Positions 1 to 7,938 of a stretch of DNA of 32,200 nt are shown in pieces; position 1 is the first letter of the stretch; each line of letters begins with the position of its first letter. The position numbers were made by a program, and so were the translations under genes. The notes beneath the pieces are model-generated. The model made no database searches, was not told where the DNA came from, and saw nothing but the letters and a program-made list of their open reading frames with translations. The stretch is from Treponema sp. UBA1233 (GTDB taxonomy: Bacteria > Spirochaetota > Spirochaetia > Treponematales > Treponemataceae), in contig DBWR01000054.1 of the NCBI GenBank assembly GCA_002309305.1, positions 1 through 32,200 on the forward strand, given 5' to 3'.

Positions 1-79
1 TTACACAATCGGGGAATGCAATGTAATCAAGACTATATTGAAAAATCGAACTTATGTCAAGTACCCGACACCAGTTTTT

Positions 80-346
80 TCAACTAGCCACCGCTATTTC
101 CGAAACTTCCTGCTCACGATGGTTTTTAATCCGCAAAGTCAGCTCCCTGTTCACCATCTTAAAGAGAAGGTCATGTTCTTCAGGACTATGATTGCCCGAA
201 TAGCACATGTTCTTCAGAAGCTCAAACTCTTCGTCGGAGAGCGGATCCTGGTCGTCCCAGAAGTTTTTCCATGTCGCAGCTGTATCCACTGATAAATGCG
301 ACTCGATTACTTTGCTCCAGACATCATAGGCATTCATGTCGTTCAT
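80..346 (-). CDS. Small hypothetical protein, 88 aa
   Basis: I do not recognise this protein. It is short, acidic and soluble-looking, with no signal peptide or membrane segment. It is rich in Trp for its size (VWSK near the start, then TWKNFW) and has a predicted helical middle (SDEEFELLKNM) followed by a charged stretch. The start is supported by GGAGG six bases before the ATG; a second ATG three codons later is possible. It lies downstream of cheY on the same strand, but a 258-base gap with a weak terminator separates them, so it is probably an independent gene. The gap (347-604) shows no other gene. Its function cannot be assigned from the sequence. Confidence 0.6.
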   Translation of the reverse strand: MNDMNAYDVWSKVIESHLSVDTAATWKNFWDDQDPLSDEEFELLKNMCYSGNHSPEEHDLLFKMVNRELTLRIKNHREQEVSEIAVAS

Positions 347-543
347 AATTCCCCTCCACCAAAAAAGGTTACTATCATAAAAAAAGAAATTCCGGTCCTA
401 AAGTTACAGTCCATATTTAATCAAGGCTGACTTTTGGATCCCAACTATTTTAAAAGCAAAGACGTTTTAACAATCGGCACAAACATGGCGGCACTTTACA
501 ATTTACGGTTTTTAACAGGATGAATCAGAGGATTTAAAACACC

Positions 544-575
544 AAAAGACCCTGTTTTATTAACCAGAGTCTCTT
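544..575 (-). terminator. Weak terminator after cheY
   Basis: On the minus strand GACTCTG pairs with CAGGGTC (one G-U) around a ten-base A/T-rich loop, with flanking A-T pairs, followed by TTTTGGTGTTTT. It sits about 30 bases past the cheY stop. The interrupted T-tract makes it a weak candidate. Confidence 0.4.
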
Positions 576-604
576 GATGAGAAATATTTAATGTTAGTTT
601 ATGC

Positions 605-1039
605 CTACTTTAAAGCGGATGAAATGCGTTCAAGAACTTTCTGACGATCCAGCGGCTTTACGATGTAGTTCTTTGCACCTGCAAGAAGTGACTTTTTAAC
701 TAGTTCTTCCTTTCCAAGAGCAGAAACCATTACAACTTTTGCATTCTTATCAAAAGCCACAATCTGTTCCAGAGCTGTGATACCATCCATACGGGGCATG
801 GTAATATCCATTGTTACGATATCAACATTTGGACAGAGTTCCTTGTATTTATCAACACCCTCTTTTCCGTCCTGAGCTGTTGCAACAATTTCATAACCAT
901 CTGAACTCAAAATCTGAGTCAACTGCTTGGCTACGAACATTGAATCGTCAACTACCAGTACCCTGAATTTTGAGCCATCATCCTTCACACCTTCCGGCGG
1001 ACGGTTGTTGATCGTAGGGAAATCCTGTTTTGTCTTCAT
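605..1039 (-). CDS. cheY: Chemotaxis response regulator CheY
   Basis: This is a single receiver domain, the diffusible output of the CheA kinase that acts on the flagellar motor switch. The acidic pair D31-D32 (VVDDS), phospho-acceptor D78 (TMDITMP), a Ser at 106 where many CheY proteins have Ser/Thr (MVSALG) and K128 (VKP) are all present and correctly spaced. The protein is 144 aa, longer than the usual 120-130, because about 25 residues precede the first beta strand; an internal start is not obvious, so the extension may be real. It is the last gene of the cheA-cheW-cheX-cheY operon, 18 bases after cheX, the order known from Treponema. There is no output domain. Confidence 0.95.
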   Translation of the reverse strand: MKTKQDFPTINNRPPEGVKDDGSKFRVLVVDDSMFVAKQLTQILSSDGYEIVATAQDGKEGVDKYKELCPNVDIVTMDITMPRMDGITALEQIVAFDKNAKVVMVSALGKEELVKKSLLAGAKNYIVKPLDRQKVLERISSALK

Positions 1040-1057
1040 ACCCTATACTCCTTAATA

Positions 1058-1540
1058 CTACTGTCGCTCACGAATGGCGACGTTTACTTCTATTTTTCCA
1101 AATTCAGTAATAAGCGGAACAATCAGAGCCTCAACATTCTCTTCTCCACCGCCTAAAGCTGCAATTTCCATGTTTTGACCGGCAAACAAAGCTGGAGGCG
1201 TCAAATCAAACTTAAAACCAAGCTCATGAAGCTTTGTTACAGCCTGTGCAGTAATCAAGTTTGCAAGTTCACTAATGGTAGCCTTAGCCAAATCATCGAA
1301 ACTCGGTAGCTGCTCGTCATTCATCTTGGAAGCGACGTTCAGAGCAGTCTCGTAGGTCATGTCAAAAAGAACACGGCCTTCCACATCACCGGCCAAACCG
1401 ACCAATGCGGCAACACCCATAACCGGCATTGCAGTAGACTTCAAATACAAGTCACCTCTTTTAACTTCGGCACCACCCAAGACTTCTTTTAACACTCTGT
1501 AAGAAGTTTCGACAAATGGGTTAATATACTCTACTCTCAT
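1058..1540 (-). CDS. cheX: CheY-P phosphatase CheX
   Basis: CheX dephosphorylates CheY-P and takes the place of CheZ in spirochaetes. The protein (160 aa, normal for the family) carries the diagnostic E-x-x-N phosphatase motif in the helix ISELANLI, roughly residues 90-97, where Glu and Asn insert into the CheY active site. The remainder has the alternating glycine-rich beta strands expected (VMGVAALVGLAGDVEGRVLF). A G-rich ribosome-binding site precedes the ATG. It lies 30 bases after cheW and 18 before cheY, so phosphatase and substrate are translated from one message. The motif and the position make this assignment firm. Confidence 0.93.
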   Translation of the reverse strand: MRVEYINPFVETSYRVLKEVLGGAEVKRGDLYLKSTAMPVMGVAALVGLAGDVEGRVLFDMTYETALNVASKMNDEQLPSFDDLAKATISELANLITAQAVTKLHELGFKFDLTPPALFAGQNMEIAALGGGEENVEALIVPLITEFGKIEVNVAIRERQ

Positions 1541-1570
1541 TATTTCCCCCTGTTCATTTAATCCGTAAAT

Positions 1571-3001
1571 TTATTTTGAATATACTCCGATAGAACCGAC
1601 GGTCTTTTTTGACCAACCGCTCAATGAAATATTTTCATTTTCTCCAATTATGATTAATCCATTTCCCTTCACTTTTTCCTCAAAGTCATCAATCATGGTC
1701 CTTTGGGACTGTTCAGGCAAGAATGAAATTATATCACGTGCAAAAACTATGTCAATAGGAGGCAGATTGTTTGTATGTACGCAGTCATGGTACTCAAACA
1801 TGATCATATCCTTTATTTCCTTTGCAAAAGTCCACTCACCGCTTGCCGTACGGGTCAGATAAGGCTGATACCAGTCTGTGCTGGCCGCGTCACTGATGTT
1901 CAAAAGAGGTGCGTTTGATACGCTCAAAAGGTCAATGTCATGGGCGTAGATGCGGATTTTTGCTCCTGGATAGCGCTTTTTGAGTATACAAGCCAGGGAA
2001 TATGATTCAAATCCCTTTCCACAGCCTGGATTCCACACGACAATGTTGTTTGCGGTATTTTCGGGAAGAACCTTGTACACTTCCTGTGCGTAGGCCTCAG
2101 TCCACCACTCACCGGTACAGCGTGAATAGAAGGGCTTTAGAAATGCATCTGCATCTTCCGGTCCCTGAAGTTGGGTCTGTTTTTCACCGCGCTCGTTTTT
2201 CCATTCAACATAGCGTTTTCTGGCCCATTCTTCCGTAACTGAATTGAGTGTGAATTTCTTTATTGACTGAAGTGAATCTGCAATGAAATTCAAATCAACG
2301 CTTTCTTTCTTAAGGGTTTCCGCAGGATCTGGAGCCTTGGTCTTTTTTACCTTTGAAGTCTGAACCTGAACCTGTTCTGCCGCCATCTGAGCCGCAACGG
2401 TCTGCCTCTGGAGCATCTGTGCCTTTACGTCTTCTTCCAGCTTCCTTTCTTCTTCCTGGGTGCGTACTCCAAAAATCTTGTCTATGTCCAAAAGGATGTA
2501 GAGCCTGTGCTGGGCTTCAACAACTCCGGAGATGTACTTGATGTTAATGTCGCCAAACAGCGGGTGTGGAGGCTGAATCGTCGATTTCTGGATTCCAACA
2601 ACCTTGTCGATTGCATCCACAACTACACCAAAGGTCTGTTCACCGACAGTGACGATGAGCATGTTCTCCAAAGAGTTGTCCTCACGGTCCGGAACCTGAA
2701 TGTTAAAGAATTTGCGTAAGTCAATGATCGAGATGATTTCACCGCGGAGGTTGTAAACACCCAGAACAAAAGGCAAAGTATTCGGCACATAGGTAAAATG
2801 ACCGGCTTTGGCAATTTCCTTGACCTTCATGATGTCTATGGCATAGTCTTTACCGGCAAGAGAGAATGTAACCATCTTGTAATCAATTACAGAGGCCTTT
2901 CTCTTTTCTTCTTCCAGCAGCTCCTGTGTAAGAGCGTGACTGTCTTCCGCTATTTCTGTTGTTCCTGCAAGTACGTTAAGTCTTTCCTGAATTGTTGCCA
3001 T
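1571..3001 (-). CDS. cheW: CheW adaptor fused to a CheR-like methyltransferase domain
   Basis: Residues about 40-178 are a full CheW/P5-type SH3-like adaptor (NLRGEIISIIDLRKFF; GVVVDAIDKVVGI) that couples receptors to CheA. A charged, Gln/Ala-rich linker (about 180-235) leads to a C-terminal region (about 285-476) matching the Rossmann part of CheR: WNPGCGKGFESYSLA aligns with the SAM-binding GCSTGEEPYS loop, HDID with the Asp that follows, and IDIVFARDIISFL with the FDVIFCRNVLIYF strand. The SAM loop is changed at several positions and the usual CheR N-terminal helical domain is missing or unrecognisable, so catalysis is doubtful. At 476 aa it is about three times a normal CheW. It starts five bases after cheA, in the same operon. 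CheW-CheR-like proteins are known in spirochaete chemoreceptor arrays. Confidence 0.92.
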   Translation of the reverse strand: MATIQERLNVLAGTTEIAEDSHALTQELLEEEKRKASVIDYKMVTFSLAGKDYAIDIMKVKEIAKAGHFTYVPNTLPFVLGVYNLRGEIISIIDLRKFFNIQVPDREDNSLENMLIVTVGEQTFGVVVDAIDKVVGIQKSTIQPPHPLFGDINIKYISGVVEAQHRLYILLDIDKIFGVRTQEEERKLEEDVKAQMLQRQTVAAQMAAEQVQVQTSKVKKTKAPDPAETLKKESVDLNFIADSLQSIKKFTLNSVTEEWARKRYVEWKNERGEKQTQLQGPEDADAFLKPFYSRCTGEWWTEAYAQEVYKVLPENTANNIVVWNPGCGKGFESYSLACILKKRYPGAKIRIYAHDIDLLSVSNAPLLNISDAASTDWYQPYLTRTASGEWTFAKEIKDMIMFEYHDCVHTNNLPPIDIVFARDIISFLPEQSQRTMIDDFEEKVKGNGLIIIGENENISLSGWSKKTVGSIGVYSK

Positions 3002-3006
3002 CTATC

Positions 3007-5454
3007 CTACCCTCTGCCTGCATTTCTGATTGCTTCTTCTTCGCGGAACTGTTGGGCGCTGATTTCCTGCTTTACACCCAACTCCAACAACTGGCTTACA
3101 TCGATGATCAGTGATACCGAACCGTCTCCCAAGATGGAGGCACCTGCAATTCCCGGAGAAGTGGTAAACTGGTCGCGCAAAGGCTTGATAACCACATCCT
3201 CTTCACCGATAAGGGCATCTACCATGACACCGATTTTCTTTTCCTGCGAACCGACGATTACGATAAAGCAGTACTCGCTCTGGTTGCTGTTCTTGATGTT
3301 GAACAGACGGCTCAAGCGAAGTATTGAAATAACCTCGTTGCGGACATTAAGAACTTCGTAATTGTCTATTGTATTGATGCTGTCCAGTTTTACACGCTGG
3401 CTCTCTATGACGTTTGTAATCGGGATTGAGTAAACCTCTTTGCCGACGCGAACCAAAAGTCCCTGAATGATTGCAAGAGTCAACGGCAGGCGGATGCTGA
3501 ATTTTGAACCTACATGACGTTCGCTGGTAACAGAAATCGTACCCTTGAGCTTTTCTACCATGGTCTTTACAACATCAAGTCCTACACCACGTCCTGAAAC
3601 ATTGCTGATCTTGTCGCTTGTAGAGAATCCAGGCAGGAATATGAGGTCGTATGCTTCCTGATTTGAAAGCACCTTGTTCGGGCTGATGAGGCCGCGTTTG
3701 ATGGCCTTTTCCCTGATTTTGTCTACTTCTATACCCTGACCGTCATCGATGATGTCAATGACAATCATGTTGCCTTCGTTTGAAGCCTTGAGCGTAAGGT
3801 GACCGGTTTCGTCCTTGCCCTGAGCCTTGCGTTCTTCCGGAGTTTCAACTCCATGGTCCACAGAATTGCGAACACAGTGCATGATCGGATCAAGAAGATC
3901 GTCAACCACTGTCTTGTCAAGTTCTGTATCTTCACCTTCTATAATCAAGTCAACCTTGCGTCCCAAATCACGGCACAAATCACGCACGACACGCGGGAAA
4001 CGGTTGAAGATGGTACCAATCGGAACCATGCGGATCTTCATTACACCCTCTTGAAGTTCAGAGGCTATGCGTCCGAGGTTTTGTGTTGAAGAACGGAATT
4101 TGCTGGCCGTAACCTTGAATTCGTTTTCAAAACCGTCGAACCAGCTTGACAATCCGCCGATTTCGTCGTTCAAATGCTGGCGTACATCCTTAAGAGATGC
4201 CCCAGACTGCATTTCTTCCAGTATCTTCGGGATGCCCTCGACTATGTGGCGGTGGCGTTCCTTGAAAGATGAATTGAGGTTAAGGAGTTTGACCTGCAAG
4301 TCAGCAAGCTGAAGTCCCGTCTGGTTGAATACAGCCTTTGTAATGACGGTTTCGCTGACGAGGTTCATGAGGTTGTCTACGCGCTTTGAGTCTACGCGAA
4401 GAATTGAACCGGTCTGTGCGGCAGTATGAGCTGGTGCGGCACCCTTCTTTGCCTGCTGAACGGCCTGTGTGGTAGCGGGTTCGGCAGTTGAATTGTCTAC
4501 AGCCTCTTCTTCCTGTGCGGCAGTTTCCTGTACCGGCTCTGGAGCCTTTTCCTCAGCAGCCTCAACTGCTGGCTGTGGAGCCTGTTCTACCGGGGTGACT
4601 ATTTCCTTGGCCTGCAAGCTTGAACCACCGACGGAGCTCTTTGTAAGCGGCTGTGCATCGGTTGCAAGGGTTACATCATCAAGGAATGCGGTATCTTCAA
4701 GTTCTTCCTGCTTACAGTCAGTTGCTATGTAATATACTACCTGTGGATGGAATTCATCTTCATAAAGCGCTTCAAAATCCGGTACAGTCTTGAGCACTGT
4801 TCCCCTGTTTTTAAGGGCGGCAAACACTTGAATGCCACCAACGGAATTCATCGGGTTGGATTCATCGAATGTAACGTTTATGACCCACAGCTTCTGGTTT
4901 TCCGGACAAGCTTCCTTGATTTCCGCATAGTCTTCCTCAGACAGCACGGGCACAGGCGGCATTCCGTTTGAAACAGGTGCAGGGGCTGGTTTTGCAGCCG
5001 GTTTGGGAGCAATCATTCCCTGTGGAACCGGAGCAGGACCCTTCTTTTTTGCAGATTTTTGTGGAATGAATGACTTGATTTTGTCAAGGACCGGACTTAC
5101 GTCTTCCTGATATACGGAACCGGCACTCCTTGCATCAAGCATTGCCTTGATTGTATCTATAGAAGTAAGCAGAGTATCTACAATTGGTTCGGAAACATTT
5201 ACAGAACCGCCGCGAAGGGCATCAAGCAAGTCTTCTACCGTATGACAGAATGTTGACAGTTCCGTCATTTCTACCGTCGCAGAGCCACCTTTAAGCGTAT
5301 GGGCAGCACGGAAGATTTCATCAATGGCGTCATGGTTGGACGGATCGTTTTCGATTACGAGGATATTGCTCTCCAGAGTTTCCACCTGCTGTTCAGCCTC
5401 GGAGAAAAAGTCCTTGAGAAGTTCCTCGTTGTTAGCGTCAAGATAATCACTCAT
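3007..5454 (-). CDS. cheA: Chemotaxis histidine kinase CheA
   Basis: CheA receives signals from chemoreceptors through CheW and phosphorylates CheY. Numbering from the ATG at 5454: P1/HPt about 1-105 with phospho-acceptor H52 (AAHTLKGG); a Pro/Ala linker; P2, the CheY-docking domain, about 172-262; a second Pro/Glu/Ala linker; P3 dimerisation about 350-472; P4 ATPase with N-box HCVRNSVDHG, G1 DDGQGI and G2 SGRGVGL; and P5, a CheW-like domain, about 665-800. P3 is roughly twice the length of the enteric four-helix unit. A GTG start eight codons upstream (5478) is open, but neither start has a well-spaced Shine-Dalgarno; I prefer the ATG because family N-termini begin close to the helix that follows. 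It is the first gene of the che operon and leaves five bases before cheW. Confidence 0.95.
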   Translation of the reverse strand: MSDYLDANNEELLKDFFSEAEQQVETLESNILVIENDPSNHDAIDEIFRAAHTLKGGSATVEMTELSTFCHTVEDLLDALRGGSVNVSEPIVDTLLTSIDTIKAMLDARSAGSVYQEDVSPVLDKIKSFIPQKSAKKKGPAPVPQGMIAPKPAAKPAPAPVSNGMPPVPVLSEEDYAEIKEACPENQKLWVINVTFDESNPMNSVGGIQVFAALKNRGTVLKTVPDFEALYEDEFHPQVVYYIATDCKQEELEDTAFLDDVTLATDAQPLTKSSVGGSSLQAKEIVTPVEQAPQPAVEAAEEKAPEPVQETAAQEEEAVDNSTAEPATTQAVQQAKKGAAPAHTAAQTGSILRVDSKRVDNLMNLVSETVITKAVFNQTGLQLADLQVKLLNLNSSFKERHRHIVEGIPKILEEMQSGASLKDVRQHLNDEIGGLSSWFDGFENEFKVTASKFRSSTQNLGRIASELQEGVMKIRMVPIGTIFNRFPRVVRDLCRDLGRKVDLIIEGEDTELDKTVVDDLLDPIMHCVRNSVDHGVETPEERKAQGKDETGHLTLKASNEGNMIVIDIIDDGQGIEVDKIREKAIKRGLISPNKVLSNQEAYDLIFLPGFSTSDKISNVSGRGVGLDVVKTMVEKLKGTISVTSERHVGSKFSIRLPLTLAIIQGLLVRVGKEVYSIPITNVIESQRVKLDSINTIDNYEVLNVRNEVISILRLSRLFNIKNSNQSEYCFIVIVGSQEKKIGVMVDALIGEEDVVIKPLRDQFTTSPGIAGASILGDGSVSLIIDVSQLLELGVKQEISAQQFREEEAIRNAGRG

Positions 5455-5540
5455 ACTTACTATTTTAACCTCTTCCACACAATAGTCAAGTTAAAACGAC
5501 ATTTTCAGTTCCAAATGCGGCTAGCCTATGAAACTTAGTC

Positions 5541-5568
5541 ATTATATCACATATTTTTAAAATTGAAA
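5541..5568 (-). promoter_or_regulatory. Probable promoter of the che operon
   Basis: Minus-strand TTTCAA and a perfect TATAAT are separated by 16 bases. The -10 box is about 85 bases before the cheA ATG. The -35 is weak, so an activator or other factor is possible. Confidence 0.5.
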
Positions 5569-5570
5569 AG

Positions 5571-5584
5571 CCTAAATTTTTAGG
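5571..5584. promoter_or_regulatory. Palindrome in the cheA/OMP divergent region
   Basis: CCTAAA-tt-TTTAGG is a perfect 14-base palindrome that sits two bases beyond the che -35 box, between two divergent transcription units. It may be an operator. It could also be a terminator-like hairpin, but no gene ends here. Confidence 0.35.
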
Positions 5585-5673
5585 AAATCATTTTTTATAT
5601 CGGCAAACTGGCTTTCAAGTAATAGAATCAACTTGTCGATACTTAATATAGTAGTTTATTTTTGGAGCCAGCC

Positions 5674-6891
5674 ATGAAAAAACTGACAGTTCTATTATCC
5701 GCACTATTTTTATCAGCATCGGCAGCACAGGCAGTCATTATGCCGGATTTCAGCGGTGACATTGGTTTATTGGGAAACATAACGCTGCCCGTCAGTCTGG
5801 ACGCACAGACCTACCTGGCAGGACAGCTCAATTTTGGAGACCATTTTCTTATCAGGGGCGAATTTGCAGTTGAAGCAACAAAACTCCAGAACCTCATATC
5901 AGAACCCACGGCAATCAACGCTACATTCAACATAAGGGAACTATCCCTCACAGGAACCTTTTCTACCCCCCACATGGTGCATTATCTGACCGCATTTTTA
6001 GGAGAATATGAACCAACCGGCTCCGACATCTTCCTAAGGCGGCAGTTCGGCATAAACAACATGCTCCCGGCCCTAACCGAAAGCTGGTTTGGGGTAAACG
6101 GCGCATCAGCCTACCCCACCTACGGCATTGGTGGTGCATATGCTGGTAAAATCGGCGACAACCTGGCCATAGGAACCTATGTTTTCAAGAATTCCGACAT
6201 AGTTTCAAGCTCAAAATCCATTGCAACCAATTTCCGTCTGGGAAGCAACCTTACAAATTTCTGTGCAGACCTTAGCGCGGGAATGAATTTCATCTACAGT
6301 ACGGATACAAGTTTCTTTTCAATCGACGAGATTTCGCTTCATTTTGGACTTACAATGCTGGCAGGCAATACAAACGTCTTCTGCGTCTTTGTGGAAGCAG
6401 GCGTAGGCGATTTTGGACTCAGTACGTCCGGTGGAGTCAATATTGAGGCAGATTCAATATACCTGTTCATAGAACCAAGGCTAAGCCTCTGGGGATGGCA
6501 GATACAGCCGTCCGTATTCTGCCTGCCATTTGCAAGCGTTGACAAAATGGTATTCCTTTATTATCCGCAATCAGTGGCAGAAGACAACTCCATGTCAAAT
6601 GCAATCATTGGCGCAAACCTGACCATCTACAACGACACGCTATATTTCCTTGACACCAATTTCTCTGTCGGAAGCCACCTAACTTTCGGACTGCCCGGCT
6701 CCAACATCCTTACATTCGCGGAAAACATGGCATCCGGGAACATCTACCCACAGCTCATTGTAAGCCCGTTTATTTCCACAGGGTTCATGGGTGGAACAGC
6801 AAAAGCCGCAGTATCCGTTGACTTGCTGAACCTGGCCAACATAAAATCCGGCTCACTCAGGATTATGATTGGCTTCAAGACAAGCCTGTAA
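5674..6891 (+). CDS. Putative outer-membrane beta-barrel protein
   Basis: The ATG at 5674 has GGAG six bases upstream and begins a classic signal peptide (MKKLTVLLSALFLSASAAQA, cleavage predicted after AQA), leaving about 385 mature residues. The rest is rich in alternating polar/hydrophobic strands and Gly/Asn/Ser turns (for example GIGGAYAGKIGDNLAIGTYV and SIYLFIEPRLSLWGWQI), the look of a transmembrane beta barrel, and it ends in a strand (LRIMIGFKTSL). No lipobox and no enzymatic motif are seen. An in-frame TTG four codons upstream lies inside the ribosome-binding site and is not the start. I infer an outer-membrane or periplasmic protein typical of treponemes; the family and substrate are unknown. 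It diverges from the che operon. Confidence 0.7.
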   Translation: MKKLTVLLSALFLSASAAQAVIMPDFSGDIGLLGNITLPVSLDAQTYLAGQLNFGDHFLIRGEFAVEATKLQNLISEPTAINATFNIRELSLTGTFSTPHMVHYLTAFLGEYEPTGSDIFLRRQFGINNMLPALTESWFGVNGASAYPTYGIGGAYAGKIGDNLAIGTYVFKNSDIVSSSKSIATNFRLGSNLTNFCADLSAGMNFIYSTDTSFFSIDEISLHFGLTMLAGNTNVFCVFVEAGVGDFGLSTSGGVNIEADSIYLFIEPRLSLWGWQIQPSVFCLPFASVDKMVFLYYPQSVAEDNSMSNAIIGANLTIYNDTLYFLDTNFSVGSHLTFGLPGSNILTFAENMASGNIYPQLIVSPFISTGFMGGTAKAAVSVDLLNLANIKSGSLRIMIGFKTSL

Positions 6892-6920
6892 TTGACGGAA
6901 CGGTAAAAAAACTATATATT
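6892..6920 (+). promoter_or_regulatory. Promoter between the barrel gene and the next gene
   Basis: TTGACG, 17 bases, then TATATT. The -35 begins immediately after the stop codon of the barrel gene and the -10 ends six bases before the next ATG, so transcription would begin at or beside the start codon. Confidence 0.55.
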
Positions 6921-6926
6921 TGAGGA

Positions 6927-7754
6927 ATGTTCGGCTTCTTTCTTAAAAAAAATTTCTGCAATATCTGGGACAACATGATCCACACGATATTCGTCAATCT
7001 TCCAATGATGCTTCTTTCCATCTTGGGATACTTTTTCTGTTCACGTATGGCAAGTCTTCAGGAAGGAAGGGCCTTGGGCAACCTCGGATTAATGATATCC
7101 ATCATAATTTGCTGTATGGTTTGGGGCATACTCTATCTTGCAGAAGGAGAAAATGCCGCCAGAATAGCAAAATACGATGCTCCAAAATACAAAGTCTTCC
7201 TTAAACAGATTCCTCACTGCATAAAGGATGGAATCCTTTTGGGGCTCTGCAACGCAGTACTAATCCTTGCTGTACTGGTAAGCATTCCATATTATTTTAA
7301 AATCTGGATGCCCATGGATGGAAGTGAAGGCAACTTTATTGGATTTGTGATGATGTCATGTGTTTTCTGGGTTGTGGTTATCGCTTCACTTGCAATTCAG
7401 TGGAACTTACCGATAAGAAGCCTCATGCACAACAATTTTAGGAAATGCCTGAAAAAATCTTTCATCATCTTTTTTGACAATCCTTTTTTTTCAATTGGTG
7501 TAGCACTTGTCAACCTATTCAACCTGATTTTCGCGATTCTTACCATGGGAATCCTTGACGGTCCGGCAACAATAGCAATTACGTCCACAAACGCACTCAA
7601 GCTCAGGCTCTACAAATACGACTGGCTCGAAGTAAATCCAGGACTGACAAAAGCACAAAGAAGACAGGTTCCTTGGGAAGACCTGCTGCAAAAGGACCGT
7701 CATCTACTTGGAAAAAGATCCTTCAGGTCACTTATTTTCCCGTGGAAAGAATAG
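6927..7754 (+). CDS. Multi-pass membrane protein of unknown function
   Basis: A 275-aa protein with about five hydrophobic segments (roughly residues 20-40, 50-72, 105-128, 140-162 and 190-215), a cytoplasmic-looking middle loop (ENAARIAKYDAPKYKVF) and a basic C-terminal tail of about 60 residues. The arrangement, including a late FDNPFFSIGV segment, recalls the YesL/DUF624-like membrane proteins often found near Lpl-type sugar ABC transporters, and such a transporter follows on the other strand. That link is tentative. GAGGA precedes the ATG closely. Two routes of expression are possible: read-through from the barrel gene 35 bases upstream, or its own promoter in that gap. No signal peptide, nucleotide-binding or catalytic motif is visible. 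Confidence 0.7.
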   Translation: MFGFFLKKNFCNIWDNMIHTIFVNLPMMLLSILGYFFCSRMASLQEGRALGNLGLMISIIICCMVWGILYLAEGENAARIAKYDAPKYKVFLKQIPHCIKDGILLGLCNAVLILAVLVSIPYYFKIWMPMDGSEGNFIGFVMMSCVFWVVVIASLAIQWNLPIRSLMHNNFRKCLKKSFIIFFDNPFFSIGVALVNLFNLIFAILTMGILDGPATIAITSTNALKLRLYKYDWLEVNPGLTKAQRRQVPWEDLLQKDRHLLGKRSFRSLIFPWKE

Positions 7755-7759
7755 GTTTG

Positions 7760-7787
7760 TAATTCCTAATGCATAATTCATAATCAC
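7760..7787. repeat. Short heptanucleotide array, four units
   Basis: Four 7-base units (TAATTCC, TAATGCA, TAATTCA, TAATCAC) lie just after the stop of the membrane protein gene. They belong to the same unit family as the longer array at 15583-15680. Confidence 0.6.
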
Positions 7788-7811
7788 CATACCCCCGCCG
7801 CGCGCACACAC

Positions 7812-7846
7812 AAAAAAAAGACCAGGACAGCAATTCTGCCCCGGTC
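7812..7846 (-). terminator. Rho-independent terminator of the sugar ABC operon
   Basis: On the minus strand an 11-bp stem, GACCGGGGCAG with CTGTCCTGGTC (two G-U pairs), closes a five-base loop and is followed by eight T. It lies about 90 bases past the last permease stop. On the plus strand no T-run follows, so it serves the minus strand only. Confidence 0.85.
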
Positions 7847-7887
7847 GTAATGCCAGAGGATATCCGGCACCTAGCTTTATTGTTGAG

Positions 7888-7908
7888 ATTCCGGGTCGAG
7901 CCCGGAAT
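7888..7908. repeat. REP-like palindrome
   Basis: ATTCCGGG and CCCGGAAT flank a five-base centre; read on the minus strand it gives the GTCATTCCGGG...CCCGGAAT pattern that recurs as an intergenic element in many bacterial genomes. A second partial TCCGGAATTAC follows at 7921. It lies in the untranslated tail of the ABC operon. Confidence 0.55.
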
Positions 7909-7938
7909 GACACTGTTGAGTCCGGAATTACATTGGCG

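Noticed and set aside
2798..3361. Plus-strand open frame of 187 codons opposite the cheW/cheA junction
   Set aside because: Covers two certain genes; no start signal and no motif.
7797..7819. GCGCGCACACACAAAA low-complexity run, possible Z-DNA
   Set aside because: The alternating stretch is only about 14 bases, and the A-run is the T-tract of the terminator.
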